Assembly: GCA_036388475.1 (NCBI GenBank)
Contig: DASVRT010000020.1
Coordinates: 1 to 64,000 of the forward strand
Length of the DNA: 64,000 nucleotides
Reading direction: 5' to 3'
Source: JALZHR01 sp036388475
GTDB lineage: Bacteria; Acidobacteriota; Blastocatellia; Pyrinomonadales; Pyrinomonadaceae
How positions within the stretch are numbered: position 1 is the first letter of the stretch; each line of letters begins with the position of its first letter. A program made the position numbers and the translations under genes. Below are positions 34,620-42,756 of this stretch, piece by piece. The notes beneath the pieces were generated by a model. The model had not been told where the DNA came from, searched no databases, and saw only the letters and a list, made by a program, of their open reading frames with translations.

Positions 34620-35246
34620 TCAATTCTGTTCTATTGCCTCGCGTCTTAATTTTTCGCGCACCAGACCGCACAACAGCTCGACGCTGATGTCGGTTTGGCT
34701 GCCTTCGGGAATAATCACGTCGGCGTGACGCTTCGACGGCTCGACAAACTCGTAATGCATCGGGCGAATCGTGTGTTCATACTGCCAGAGCGTCTGCTCG
34801 AACGACCGACCGCGCTGCTCGATGTCGCGCCGCAGCCGCCGCATCAGGCGCACGTCGCTCGGCGTATCGACAAAAACGCGCACGTCCAGCAAATCCAAAA
34901 CGCGCGCTTCGGCGAAAATCAAGATGCCTTCGAGAATAACGACCGGCTTCGGCTCGATGTGTTCGGTTTGGTCGCGGCGCGTGTGCGTGACGAAATCGTA
35001 AATCGGCATCTCGATCGGCTGCCCGTTTTTCAGACGCTTCAGATGATTGACAATCATCTCGCTGTCAATCGAATCGGGATGGTCGAAATTCGCCTGCCGC
35101 CGCTCGTCGAGCGGCATATCGCCGAGATTTCGATAATACGAGTCCTGTTCGACCAGCACGACATTTCCGCGCCCGACCGCATCGAGAATCTTTCGCGCAA
35201 TCGTCGTTTTGCCTGAACCTGTTCCGCCGCAGATGCCAATTATCAT
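34620..35246 (-). CDS. udk: Uridine kinase
   Basis: 208 residues. The Walker A motif GGTGSGKTT is at the N-terminus (IIGICGGTGSGKTTIARKI), followed by VLVEQDSYYRNL with the catalytic Asp, DHPDSIDSEMIVNHL, PIYDFVTHTR, VVILEGILIFAEARVLDLLDVRVFVDTPSDVRLMRRLRRDIEQRGR, all typical of uridine/cytidine kinase. It phosphorylates uridine and cytidine to the monophosphates. Neighbouring cdd and pnp support a nucleoside salvage operon. Confidence 0.97.
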   Translation of the reverse strand: MIIGICGGTGSGKTTIARKILDAVGRGNVVLVEQDSYYRNLGDMPLDERRQANFDHPDSIDSEMIVNHLKRLKNGQPIEMPIYDFVTHTRRDQTEHIEPKPVVILEGILIFAEARVLDLLDVRVFVDTPSDVRLMRRLRRDIEQRGRSFEQTLWQYEHTIRPMHYEFVEPSKRHADVIIPEGSQTDISVELLCGLVREKLRREAIEQN

Positions 35247-35255
35247 AATAAGATT

Positions 35256-35338
35256 TCAAACAGGATAAGCAGGATTAAAAAATAAAGAAGTTGAATTTTT
35301 TATAATCCCGTTCATCTTGTCCATCCTGTTTTAATTCA
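35256..35338. repeat. Imperfect palindrome, ACAGGATAAGCAGGAT family
   Basis: Left words AACAGGATAAGCAGGATTAAAA pair with the right-hand CCATCCTGTTTTAATTC and inner ATCCCGTTCATCTTG, giving an interrupted stem between udk and pnp. Confidence 0.6.
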
Positions 35339-36188
35339 ACTTTGGAATAATTCTTCTTAAAAGCTCTTTAAAAATTGCCGCCACGCGCGCGCCCGTTTCC
35401 ATCACTTCTTCGTGATGAATAATGTCGTCGCTCATTCCGGCGGCGAGATTTGTAATGCAGGAAATTCCCAGAACTTTCACTTCCTGATGCCGCGCCGCAA
35501 TCGCTTCCGGCACGGTTGACATCCCGACGGCGTCCGCGCCCAAAAGCCGTATCATCCGAATCTCCGCCGGGGTTTCGTAACAAGGTCCCGACAAACCGCA
35601 GTAAACGCCGCGCCGCAAAAGCTGTCGCGGTTCTTTGTCAATTCCCTGCTCGACTCTTTCCTGCGCCATCTTTTTCGCTTCCGTGCTGGCAATTTCCTGA
35701 TATTCGATGTCGTAAACATTCGTCATATCAGGAAACCGCACGCCGAAACGCGCGTCGTTTGCGCCGCGCAGAGGATTGACGCCCATAAAATTAATATGGT
35801 CGCGAATCAGCATCAAACCGCCCGGCTTCATACTCGTCCGCACGCTGCCCGCCGCATTCGTCAAAATCAGCTTTTTGATTCCGAGCAACCCAAACGTGCG
35901 CACCGGCAAAATAACCTGCTGCATATCGTAGCCTTCGTAAAAATGAAAACGCCCCTGCTGAACGGCGACCGCCACGCCTTCGACTTCGCCCAAAACCAAC
36001 TGCCCGGCGTGACCCTCGACCGTCGATTTCTGAAAATTCGGAATTTCCTCATAAGAAATCCTGACCGCATTTTCCAAATCCTCGGCAAACGCGCCCAGCC
36101 CGCTGCCCAAAACAATCGCGACTTTTATTTCCTTATCATATTTCGAGCGAATAAAATCCGCCGATTCCTTCGCCTTTTCGTAGCTCAT
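35331..36188 (-). CDS. punA: Purine nucleoside phosphorylase (trimeric class)
   Basis: 285 residues, usual for the class II/trimeric enzyme. Signatures include VAIVLGSGLGAFAEDL (phosphate loop), GHAGQLVLGEVEGV, QGRFHFYEGYDMQQV, LTNAAGSVRTSMKPGGLMLIRDHIN (PNP signature), GVYCGLSGPCYETPAEIRMIRLLGADAVGMSTVPEAIAARH with the base-binding Glu and ribose-binding Met, and a final SCITNLAAG with the purine-recognising Asn. It splits inosine and guanosine to base and ribose 1-phosphate. It forms a salvage group with udk and cdd. Confidence 0.96.
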   Translation of the reverse strand: MSYEKAKESADFIRSKYDKEIKVAIVLGSGLGAFAEDLENAVRISYEEIPNFQKSTVEGHAGQLVLGEVEGVAVAVQQGRFHFYEGYDMQQVILPVRTFGLLGIKKLILTNAAGSVRTSMKPGGLMLIRDHINFMGVNPLRGANDARFGVRFPDMTNVYDIEYQEIASTEAKKMAQERVEQGIDKEPRQLLRRGVYCGLSGPCYETPAEIRMIRLLGADAVGMSTVPEAIAARHQEVKVLGISCITNLAAGMSDDIIHHEEVMETGARVAAIFKELLRRIIPKLN

Positions 36189-36252
36189 AAAGAACTTTAT
36201 TTTTACATAAAGACTGAGTTTGAGTAAATTTACGTTTGTTTTATTTGAAATG

Positions 36253-36272
36253 TGATACTTGATATAGTATCA
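36253..36272. promoter_or_regulatory. Operator-like dyad between divergent pnp and HicB-like genes
   Basis: TGATACT and AGTATCA (36253-36259, 36266-36272) form a 7-bp dyad with a 6-base centre in the region between the divergently read pnp and HicB-like genes. It could be an autoregulation site for the antitoxin or a pnp operator. Support is only the symmetry and position. Confidence 0.35.
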
Positions 36273-36425
36273 TTATTTACGAGTCATCATATTTTCAAAA
36301 CTCCTCGGCAAGGCGAAGCGCGCATTAACTTGCAAAAGGAAAAGGCAATAATGCCAAACCTTATCAGGTTCGACAGTTTCTCCGCGCTTTGCGTAAATTA
36401 AAAGAGCTTGAAGAAGATAAGAAAG

Positions 36426-36806
36426 ATGAACAAAACGGCTAAGAAACAAGTCAAGAAAACGAAAAAAGAAAGTTTGCCGAAAGTCGAGCAATATCTTTAC
36501 AGCGTCGGCTGGTCCGAGGTGGACGAAGCTTTTGTCGCCCGCGTGGCTGAGTTTCCCTCTTTAGCCGCGCACGGCGAAACGCAGGAAGAAGCCTTGCGCG
36601 AAATTAAAGATGTGGTCGAATTTGTCTTGAAAGATTTAACCGAATCGAACGAGCCGATTCCCGAACCTTTCGGCAAGCGTTCTTTTAGCGGCAAATTGGT
36701 TTTGCGAATGCCTGAATATATGCACCGCCGGCTTGCCCTCGAAGCGATGCAGCAAGGCATTTCGCTTAATCAATTACTAAATTTGAAACTGGAAGCAAGC
36801 CGTTAA
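36426..36806 (+). CDS. HicB-like antitoxin-type protein without toxin gene
   Basis: 126 residues from ATG 36426. After a Lys-rich N-terminus the middle shows the HicB partial RNase H-like fold: QYLYSVGWSEVDEAFVARVAEFPSLAAHGETQEEALREIKDVVEFVLKDL. The C-terminus GKLVLRMPEYMHRRLALEAMQQGISLNQLLNLKL is a ribbon-helix-helix DNA-binding module. HicB normally neutralises the mRNA interferase HicA, but no HicA frame (about 60-80 residues with a conserved His) is visible on either side. Just upstream a short open stretch ending at 36440 (PYQVRQFLRALRKLKELEEDKK...) may be the remains of a partner. Function as an orphan regulator is possible. Confidence 0.75.
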   Translation: MNKTAKKQVKKTKKESLPKVEQYLYSVGWSEVDEAFVARVAEFPSLAAHGETQEEALREIKDVVEFVLKDLTESNEPIPEPFGKRSFSGKLVLRMPEYMHRRLALEAMQQGISLNQLLNLKLEASR

Positions 36807-36820
36807 ACCTGCTTCCCTTT

Positions 36821-37729
36821 TTATTTCTCTTTTCGATAAGGAATTCCGAGCGCTTTCGGCGCGCGCGACAAGCCGATAAATCCCGCCAGCACGATAATCG
36901 TCAAAACATACGGAATCATCTGTATAAACTGCACGGGAATGTCTTCGCCCGAAGGCAGTTTATAAACGCCTTGAATCTGAATCGTCAGCGCTTCGGTGAA
37001 ACCGAAAAACAGGCACGCGACGAGCACCGGAACGGGTCGCCATTTCGCCAGAATCAGCGCCGCCAGCGCGATAAATCCGCGTCCCGCCGTCATATTGCGC
37101 GTGAAAAGCGACGATTGCCCGATGGAAAGATACGCGCCGCCCGCCGCCGCCAGAGCGCCGGAAATAATGACGGCGATATAACGCAGTCGAATGACGTTGA
37201 CGCCCGCCGCGTCCGCCGCCGCCGGATTTTCGCCGGTGGCTCGAAGGCGCAGACCGAAAGGCGTTTTATACAGCACATACCAGCAGACGGGAACGAGCGC
37301 GAAAGCCAGCAGCGAGGCGATGGAGATGCGGTTGAAAAATTCGGGCAAAAGATTTTCCTTGGCAATCTGCTCGGTCGAACCGGAGGAATCGTAAATCGCG
37401 CCGCTCAGCAGCGCGGGCAGTCCGAACATCAGAAAATTTATCGCCATCCCGCTGACCACCTGGTCGGCTTCAAATTTAATGGTCGCAATCGCGTAAATCA
37501 AAGCCAGCGCCGCGCCCGCCGCCATTCCGCACAATAATCCGAGATAAGGATTGCCCAGTTCGTAAGTGGCAATCGCCGCCGCGAACGCGCCCGCCAGCAT
37601 CAAGCCTTCGAGCGCGATGTTGATGACGCCCGCGCGTTCGGAAAAAAGTCCGCCGAGCGCGGCGAAAATCAAAGGCGTGGCGAGACGTATCGCCGAAAAA
37701 AGCATCGCCAGCGTAAATAACTCAGTCAT
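36821..37729 (-). CDS. Nucleoside ABC transporter permease (YufQ/NupQ-like)
   Basis: 302 residues of the BPD_transp_2 permease family with about eight to nine hydrophobic helices. The N-terminus RLATPLIFAALGGLFSERAGVINIALEGLMLAGAFAA is the hallmark of the second permease of BMP-type nucleoside uptake systems. ALKxAARAAGVN-type loop appears as LRATGENPAAADAAGVNVIRLRYIAVIISGALAAAGGAYLSIGQ. It sits 3 bases after the first permease gene. The ATPase and BMP lipoprotein of the transporter are not in this window, so the set is incomplete here. Confidence 0.9.
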   Translation of the reverse strand: MTELFTLAMLFSAIRLATPLIFAALGGLFSERAGVINIALEGLMLAGAFAAAIATYELGNPYLGLLCGMAAGAALALIYAIATIKFEADQVVSGMAINFLMFGLPALLSGAIYDSSGSTEQIAKENLLPEFFNRISIASLLAFALVPVCWYVLYKTPFGLRLRATGENPAAADAAGVNVIRLRYIAVIISGALAAAGGAYLSIGQSSLFTRNMTAGRGFIALAALILAKWRPVPVLVACLFFGFTEALTIQIQGVYKLPSGEDIPVQFIQMIPYVLTIIVLAGFIGLSRAPKALGIPYRKEK

Positions 37730-37732
37730 AAT

Positions 37733-38815
37733 TTAACGTTTCTTTGAATACATTTGCAGACAAGCTACAAACAGAATAATAATTGCCTGCAAAACCCAGC
37801 CGATATCTTTGGAAACTCTCGGCGTAAAGGCATCGACGAAAATTTCGCCGCGCTGCAAAACCGCAAAAAACAGCGCGGCGACCAGAACTCCGAACGGATG
37901 ATTTCTGCCCAAAAGCGCCACCGCGATTCCCAAAAATCCGACTTCGCCCGAAAAACCGTCGTAATAACGATGACGATAACCGAGAACTTCGCCGACGGCG
38001 ACCATTCCGGCGAGCGCGCCCGAAATCGTCATCGCAATAATAATCTGCTTTTGCGGCGAGATTCCGCCGTATTCCGCCGCCGTCGGATTCGCGCCGACCG
38101 CGCGCAGCTCGTATCCCCATTTGGTTTTCCATAGAAAAACGTAGACGAGAAAGCACATCAAAATCGCCAGAATAAAGGCGATGCTGAGCGGCACGTCTTT
38201 CGGAATAAACGGCAGAAATTGATTAAGCTGCGGGATGTAGGCGCCCTGCCCGATTTCGGCGGTTTGCAGCAGCGGGTCGCCCGGAATTTTGTAGTGATAC
38301 TGCGTCAAATAACTGACCAGCGCGATGGCGATAAAATTCAGCATAATCGTGTTGATAACTTCGTGCGAGCCGAATTTCGCCTTCAAAATGCCCGGAATCG
38401 CGCCCCAGATTCCGCCGACGACCATCGCCGTCAGAATACAAAGCGGAATGAGCAAAACGGCGGGCAGACTCATCCAGGACCAATCTTCCTTTTTGCCGAA
38501 AACGTCAACTACCGCCCCGCCGAATTTGATGCCGACCCAGGCGGTCGCGAAAGCCGCCACGTAAAGCTGACCTTCCGCGCCGATGTTCAAAAGCCCGCAG
38601 CGAAACGCCACCGCCACCGCCAAGCCCGTAAAAATCAAAGGCGTCGCGTAAAAAAGCGTGTAGCCGACGTCTTTCGCCGAGCCGAACGAATTAGCAAGCA
38701 GCAGGCGATAAGCTTCAAACGGGTTGTCGCCAATCAGCAGAATCACGATGCCGCCCACCACAAATGCCGCCAGAACGGCGACGAGCGGCGAGAGTATTTC
38801 ACGAAAAATTTTCAT
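37733..38815 (-). CDS. Nucleoside ABC transporter permease (YufP/NupP-like)
   Basis: 360 residues of the same family, larger as expected for the first permease: SFGSAKDVGYTLFYATPLIFTGLAVAVAFRCGLLNIGAEGQLYVAA and ELRAVGANPTAAEYGGISPQKQIIIAMTISGALAGMVAVGEVLGYRHRYYDGFSGEVGFLGIAVALLGRNHPFGVL are diagnostic. It carries a long extracytoplasmic loop (GVDVFGKKEDWSWMS region). It pairs with the next gene to form the membrane channel. With pnp, udk and cdd nearby, it likely imports nucleosides for salvage. Confidence 0.9.
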   Translation of the reverse strand: MKIFREILSPLVAVLAAFVVGGIVILLIGDNPFEAYRLLLANSFGSAKDVGYTLFYATPLIFTGLAVAVAFRCGLLNIGAEGQLYVAAFATAWVGIKFGGAVVDVFGKKEDWSWMSLPAVLLIPLCILTAMVVGGIWGAIPGILKAKFGSHEVINTIMLNFIAIALVSYLTQYHYKIPGDPLLQTAEIGQGAYIPQLNQFLPFIPKDVPLSIAFILAILMCFLVYVFLWKTKWGYELRAVGANPTAAEYGGISPQKQIIIAMTISGALAGMVAVGEVLGYRHRYYDGFSGEVGFLGIAVALLGRNHPFGVLVAALFFAVLQRGEIFVDAFTPRVSKDIGWVLQAIIILFVACLQMYSKKR

Positions 38816-38820
38816 TTTGT

Positions 38821-38976
38821 TTATTCAGACGGAAAAATTCTATAACCTTCGTTCTGCCGGCGAACAAAACTCAATATCAAATTTGCAGCCATAAACAGAA
38901 TCGCCGCCGGCGCAAAAGCAAAATTCAATTGCCGCCATTTTTCGACAAATTTTTCAGGCAGATTTATTTTGGACAT
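38821..38976 (-). CDS. Tiny single-span membrane protein (third of three)
   Basis: A 51-residue frame from ATG 38976 (an in-frame ATG at 39000 is an alternative). The order is a basic/amphipathic N-terminus (KINLPEKFVEKWRQLNF), one membrane helix (AFAPAAILFMAANLILSFV) and a positively charged tail (RRQNEGYRIFPSE), so an N-out or N-in single span. It lies 5 bases upstream of the permease gene on the same strand. No family is recognised. It could be an accessory subunit of the transporter or an unrelated small membrane protein. Confidence 0.45.
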   Translation of the reverse strand: MSKINLPEKFVEKWRQLNFAFAPAAILFMAANLILSFVRRQNEGYRIFPSE

Positions 38977-39018
38977 CCTTGTAAACTGACAACCGAACAT
39001 AAACAAAAATATAATCAG

Positions 39019-39144
39019 TCATAACGAGAACCTCGCAGTATCATTAAAGCTCTTTCCGAAACCGGAAACCTCTTTAAAAATAACCGGGCAAAGCAGAACA
39101 AAAAATATAGTCAGCACAATATACCGGGGAATTATGCCTCTCAT
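39019..39144 (-). CDS. Tiny single-span membrane protein (second of three)
   Basis: A 41-residue frame starting at ATG 39144, which overlaps the stop of the preceding frame (ATGA). It has a basic start (RGIIPRY), one hydrophobic helix (IVLTIFFVLLCPVIF) and a polar tail. No family is recognised. The overlap is the main reason to believe it. Confidence 0.4.
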   Translation of the reverse strand: MRGIIPRYIVLTIFFVLLCPVIFKEVSGFGKSFNDTARFSL

Positions 39145-39266
39145 TTTATTCTTTCTTCGCTTGTCAAAAACTGCTTTTCGATTCGCCGCCCCAACAATAA
39201 ATACAAACCGATTGCGAAAAAAAAAGAAATAATTACGACAGCCGACCGATTTATCTGAGACTCCAT
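39141..39266 (-). CDS. Tiny single-span membrane protein (first of three)
   Basis: A 41-residue frame from ATG 39266 to TGA 39141, in a different frame from a longer uninformative open frame. It reads ESQINRSAVVIISFFFAIGLYLLLG as one membrane helix followed by a charged tail RRIEKQFLTSEERIK. Its stop overlaps the next start. No strong ribosome site is seen. Presented as a probable small gene because the helix-plus-charged-tail layout repeats in the two next frames. Confidence 0.4.
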   Translation of the reverse strand: MESQINRSAVVIISFFFAIGLYLLLGRRIEKQFLTSEERIK

Positions 39267-39421
39267 ACAATTTCAATTTTGTAAATCGCCTCGATTGCTT
39301 TTAGCTTTCACTTTGTTTCGATGAATTATGCAAGCTAAATATAACTGACGAAAGCATAAAGTGTCACCTGAAAATGTTACTAAGTCATAATTTTTAGCGG
39401 TGAAAATTTTTTGTCCGAAGA

Positions 39422-39451
39422 CTTGACAATGAGACACTCAGGTTTTATTAT
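39422..39451 (+). promoter_or_regulatory. Sigma-70-type promoter overlapped by an HspR (HAIR-like) operator
   Basis: TTGACA (39423-39428), a 17-base spacer and TATTAT (39446-39451) make a near-consensus promoter 84 bases before the Hsp20 start. The sequence at 39422-39442, CTTGACA-N7-ACTCAGG, matches the HspR-binding HAIR inverted repeat (CTTGAGT-N7-ACTCAAG) at 11 of 14 positions and covers the -35 box. This suggests heat-shock repression by an HspR-type MerR repressor not encoded in this window. Confidence 0.7.
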
Positions 39452-39534
39452 TAGTACAGACTAAGCAAATAAATTTTATCAGGTTTGTTTGGTCAATAAT
39501 GCACAAAGAAATTTTTGTTTGGAGGAAAATTACA

Positions 39535-40056
39535 ATGAGCATTGTTAAATATGACCCTTTTCGTGATTTACGCAGTTTACAGGATGAAGTGAATCGTTTG
39601 TTTTCGATGAGTTTTCCGCGCGGCGGCGCGCAGCAGGATGAAGTGATGCGCGGCGCGTGGACGCCGAGCGTCGATATCTACGAAGGCAAAGACGAAATCG
39701 TGCTCGAAGCCGAGCTGCCGGGAATGAAACCGGAAGACGTCGACGTTTCGATTGAAAACAACATCATCACCGTTCGCGGCGAGCGAAGATTCGAGAAAAA
39801 AGACGAATCGGACAATTATCATCGCGTCGAGCGCAGCTACGGCTCGTTCACACGTTCGTTTACGCTGCCGCGCAACGTCGTCGGCGACCAGGCGAAAGCC
39901 GATTTTTCAAACGGCGTTCTGCACATAACACTGCCGAAGCGTGAAGAGGAAAAAGCGCGCAAAATTCAGATTTCGGGCGCTTCGACGGGCGAATCGCGCA
40001 CGATTGAAACGAACGCGACCGAGACCAAGGAACAAGCAAACACGGCTAATGCCTAA
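39535..40056 (+). CDS. Hsp20/alpha-crystallin small heat-shock protein
   Basis: 173 residues from ATG 39535, which has GGAGGA upstream; the frame's earlier TTG is not needed. The alpha-crystallin domain runs from WTPSVDIYEGKDEIVLEAELPGMKPEDVDVSIENNIITVRGERR to GSFTRSFTLPRNVVGDQAKADFSNGVLHITLPKREEEKARKIQI, with the A-x-x-x-n-GVL signature. The acidic C-terminal tail is Thr/Glu-rich. It is an ATP-independent holdase that hands clients to ClpB/DnaK. First gene of the chaperone group, behind the HAIR-like promoter. Confidence 0.96.
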   Translation: MSIVKYDPFRDLRSLQDEVNRLFSMSFPRGGAQQDEVMRGAWTPSVDIYEGKDEIVLEAELPGMKPEDVDVSIENNIITVRGERRFEKKDESDNYHRVERSYGSFTRSFTLPRNVVGDQAKADFSNGVLHITLPKREEEKARKIQISGASTGESRTIETNATETKEQANTANA

Positions 40057-40061
40057 TTTTT

Positions 40062-40135
40062 ATTTACAGGGATGACAGGGATAGACAAGGATGAATAGCT
40101 ATTTATATCCTTTTCATCCTGTTATCCCTGTAAAT
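40062..40135. repeat. Gene-end palindrome, ACAGGGATGACAGGGAT family
   Basis: ATTTACAGGGAT at 40062 pairs with ATCCCTGTAAAT ending 40135, and GACAAGGATGAA pairs with TTCATCCTGT; the left arm has about 10 extra bases. It lies between Hsp20 and clpB and could act as a partial terminator or processing site. Confidence 0.7.
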
Positions 40136-40152
40136 TTCTTTTGACAAAAAAA

Positions 40153-42750
40153 ATGAGATTTGACAGATATACAATTCGCGGACAGGAAGCGATTCAGGAA
40201 GCCATCGGAGTCGCCGAAAAAAATCAGAACCAGCAGGTCGAGCCGGAACACCTGCTCGCGTCGATGCTTGAGCAGAAAGAAGGAACGCTGCGCCCGATTT
40301 TGGGAAAAATCGGCGCGCGCACCGAAAATGTTTTAACGGACGTGGCGGCGGCGATTGCCAAATTTCCGAAGGTTTCCGGCGGGCAGCAATATTTTTCCTC
40401 GCGCATCAACACGATTTTTCAAACCGCGCAGAAGGAAGCCGAAAAAATGACGGACGAATATATTTCGACCGAGCATCTGCTGCTGGCGATCGCCGACGAA
40501 AAAGAAGGCGACGCCGGACGCATCCTGCGCTCGAACGCCGTGACGAAGGAAGATATTGAAAAAGTCGTCACCGATATGCGCGGCGGCGCACGCATCACCG
40601 ACCAGAACGCCGAAGAAAATTTTCAGGCGCTGGAAAAATACGCTCTGGATTTGACGGAACGCGCGCGGAAAGGAAAGCTCGACCCGGTCATCGGACGCGA
40701 CGACGAAATCAGAAGAACGATTCAGGTTCTTTCGCGCCGCACGAAAAATAATCCGGTTTTAATCGGCGAGCCGGGCGTCGGCAAAACGGCGATTGTCGAA
40801 GGCTTGGCGCAGCGAATCGTTTCGGGCGACGTGCCGGAAACCTTGAAAAACAAGCGTCTCGTCGGTTTGGATTTGGGTTCGATGCTGGCGGGCGCAAAAT
40901 ATCGCGGCGAGTTTGAAGACCGTCTGAAAGCGGTTTTGAGAGAAATCGAAAAATCGGACGGGCAGATTATTTTGTTTATCGACGAGCTTCACACTTTGGT
41001 CGGCGCGGGCGCTTCGGAAGGCGCGATCGACGCTTCAAATATGTTAAAGCCCGCGCTGGCGCGCGGAATGCTGCGCTGCGTCGGCGCGACGACTTTAAAC
41101 GAATATCAGAAACACATCGAGAAAGACAAAGCTTTAGAGCGGCGTTTCCAACAGGTTTACGTCGGCGAGCCGAACGTCGAAGACACGATTGCGATTTTGC
41201 GAGGTTTGAAAGAACGCTACGAAGTTCATCACGGCGTGCGGGTCAAGGATTCGGCGATTGTCGCCGCGGCGACTTTATCGAATCGCTATATTACCGACAG
41301 ATTTTTGCCCGACAAAGCGATTGATTTGATTGACGAAGCGGCTTCGCGCCTCAGAATCGAAATCGACAGTTTGCCGCAGGAAATCGACGTTTTGGAGCGC
41401 GAGATTCTGCAATTGGAAATCGAGCGCCAGGCGCTTTCGCGCGAAACGGACGAAAAATCGAAAGAACGACTTGCCGACATCGAAAGACGCATCGCCGATT
41501 TAAAGGAAAAATCCGGCGCGATGAAGGCGAAATGGCAGTCGGAAAAAGAAGAAATCGAAAAAATGCGCGGCGCAAAAGAACAGCTTGAAGAAGCGAAACT
41601 TCAGCTTGAACAGGCGCGTCAGGCGGGTGATTTGAACAAAGCCGCCGAGTTGCAGTACGGGCGCATTCCCGAACTCGAAAAGCTTCTGGGCGAAGAACAA
41701 TCGCGGCTCGCCGATTTGCAGAAAGACGGCGTTTATCTGAAAGAAGAAGTCGACGAGGAAGACGTGGCGGAAGTCGTGGCGAAATGGACGGGCGTTCCCG
41801 TTTCCAAGATGCTCGAAGGCGAGATGCAAAAATTGGTGACGATGGAAGACAAGCTCCGCACGCGCGTTATCGGTCAGGACGAAGCGCTCGAAGCGGTGTC
41901 GAATGCGGTTCGCCGCGCCCGCGCCGGGTTGCAGGACCCGCATCGTCCGGTCGGCTCGTTTATCTTTTTAGGTCCGACCGGCGTCGGTAAAACCGAGACG
42001 GCGAAAGCTTTAGCCGAATTTTTATTTGACGACGAGCGCGCGATGATTCGGCTCGATATGTCGGAATATATGGAAAAACACGCGGTCGCGCGGATGATTG
42101 GCGCGCCGCCCGGATACGTCGGGTACGACGAAGGCGGGCAATTGACCGAAGCCGTCCGCCGCCGCCCGTATTCGGTCGTTTTATTCGATGAAATCGAAAA
42201 AGCGCACCCGGACGTTTTCAACGTTTTGCTGCAAATTCTGGACGACGGTCGTTTGACCGATTCCAAAGGTCGCGTCGTCGATTTCAAAAACACGGTTTTG
42301 ATTATGACCTCGAATTTAGGCTCGCGCGAGATTTTATCGGTCGGCGACGACCAGACTCAGGTGCGCGAAGCCGTCCAGCAGATTCTGCGCGATTACTTTA
42401 AACCGGAGTTTTTAAATCGTATCGACGACATCGTGGTTTTCGGTCAGTTATCGCGCAAGGAAATCGAACAAATTATCGAGGTGCAGCTTGAAAAACTGCG
42501 AAAAAATCTCGCCGAGCGCGGCATCACGATTGTGCTCGAAGATTCGGCGAAGGAATTGCTGGCAAACGAAGGCTACGACCCGAATTACGGCGCGCGACCT
42601 TTGAAACGCGCGATTCAGACGCTGGTTCAGAATCCGCTCGCGGTCAAGCTTTTGAAAGGCGAAATCGCCGGCGGTCAGACCGTCCACGTAACGGCGGACG
42701 ACGGCGGACTGAATTTCACGCCGCAGGCGACGGCGACCGCTTCGGCATAA
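40153..42750 (+). CDS. clpB: ClpB disaggregase
   Basis: 865 residues from ATG 40153, matching the family N-terminus (RFDRYTIRGQEAIQEA). Layout is full: Clp N-domain repeats (1-150), AAA-1 with Walker A GEPGVGKTA and Walker B ILFIDELHTLVG, a coiled-coil middle domain (about 410-530, e.g. IERQALSRETDEKSKERLADIERRIADLKEKSG), and AAA-2 with GPTGVGKTE, IRLDMSEYMEKHAVARMIGAPPGYVGY and a GARPLKRAIQ sensor 2. The middle domain and the lack of an IGF/LGF loop mark it as the DnaK-dependent disaggregase rather than a ClpP partner. No clear ribosome site before the ATG. Confidence 0.97.
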   Translation: MRFDRYTIRGQEAIQEAIGVAEKNQNQQVEPEHLLASMLEQKEGTLRPILGKIGARTENVLTDVAAAIAKFPKVSGGQQYFSSRINTIFQTAQKEAEKMTDEYISTEHLLLAIADEKEGDAGRILRSNAVTKEDIEKVVTDMRGGARITDQNAEENFQALEKYALDLTERARKGKLDPVIGRDDEIRRTIQVLSRRTKNNPVLIGEPGVGKTAIVEGLAQRIVSGDVPETLKNKRLVGLDLGSMLAGAKYRGEFEDRLKAVLREIEKSDGQIILFIDELHTLVGAGASEGAIDASNMLKPALARGMLRCVGATTLNEYQKHIEKDKALERRFQQVYVGEPNVEDTIAILRGLKERYEVHHGVRVKDSAIVAAATLSNRYITDRFLPDKAIDLIDEAASRLRIEIDSLPQEIDVLEREILQLEIERQALSRETDEKSKERLADIERRIADLKEKSGAMKAKWQSEKEEIEKMRGAKEQLEEAKLQLEQARQAGDLNKAAELQYGRIPELEKLLGEEQSRLADLQKDGVYLKEEVDEEDVAEVVAKWTGVPVSKMLEGEMQKLVTMEDKLRTRVIGQDEALEAVSNAVRRARAGLQDPHRPVGSFIFLGPTGVGKTETAKALAEFLFDDERAMIRLDMSEYMEKHAVARMIGAPPGYVGYDEGGQLTEAVRRRPYSVVLFDEIEKAHPDVFNVLLQILDDGRLTDSKGRVVDFKNTVLIMTSNLGSREILSVGDDQTQVREAVQQILRDYFKPEFLNRIDDIVVFGQLSRKEIEQIIEVQLEKLRKNLAERGITIVLEDSAKELLANEGYDPNYGARPLKRAIQTLVQNPLAVKLLKGEIAGGQTVHVTADDGGLNFTPQATATASA

Positions 42751-42756
42751 GATTTT

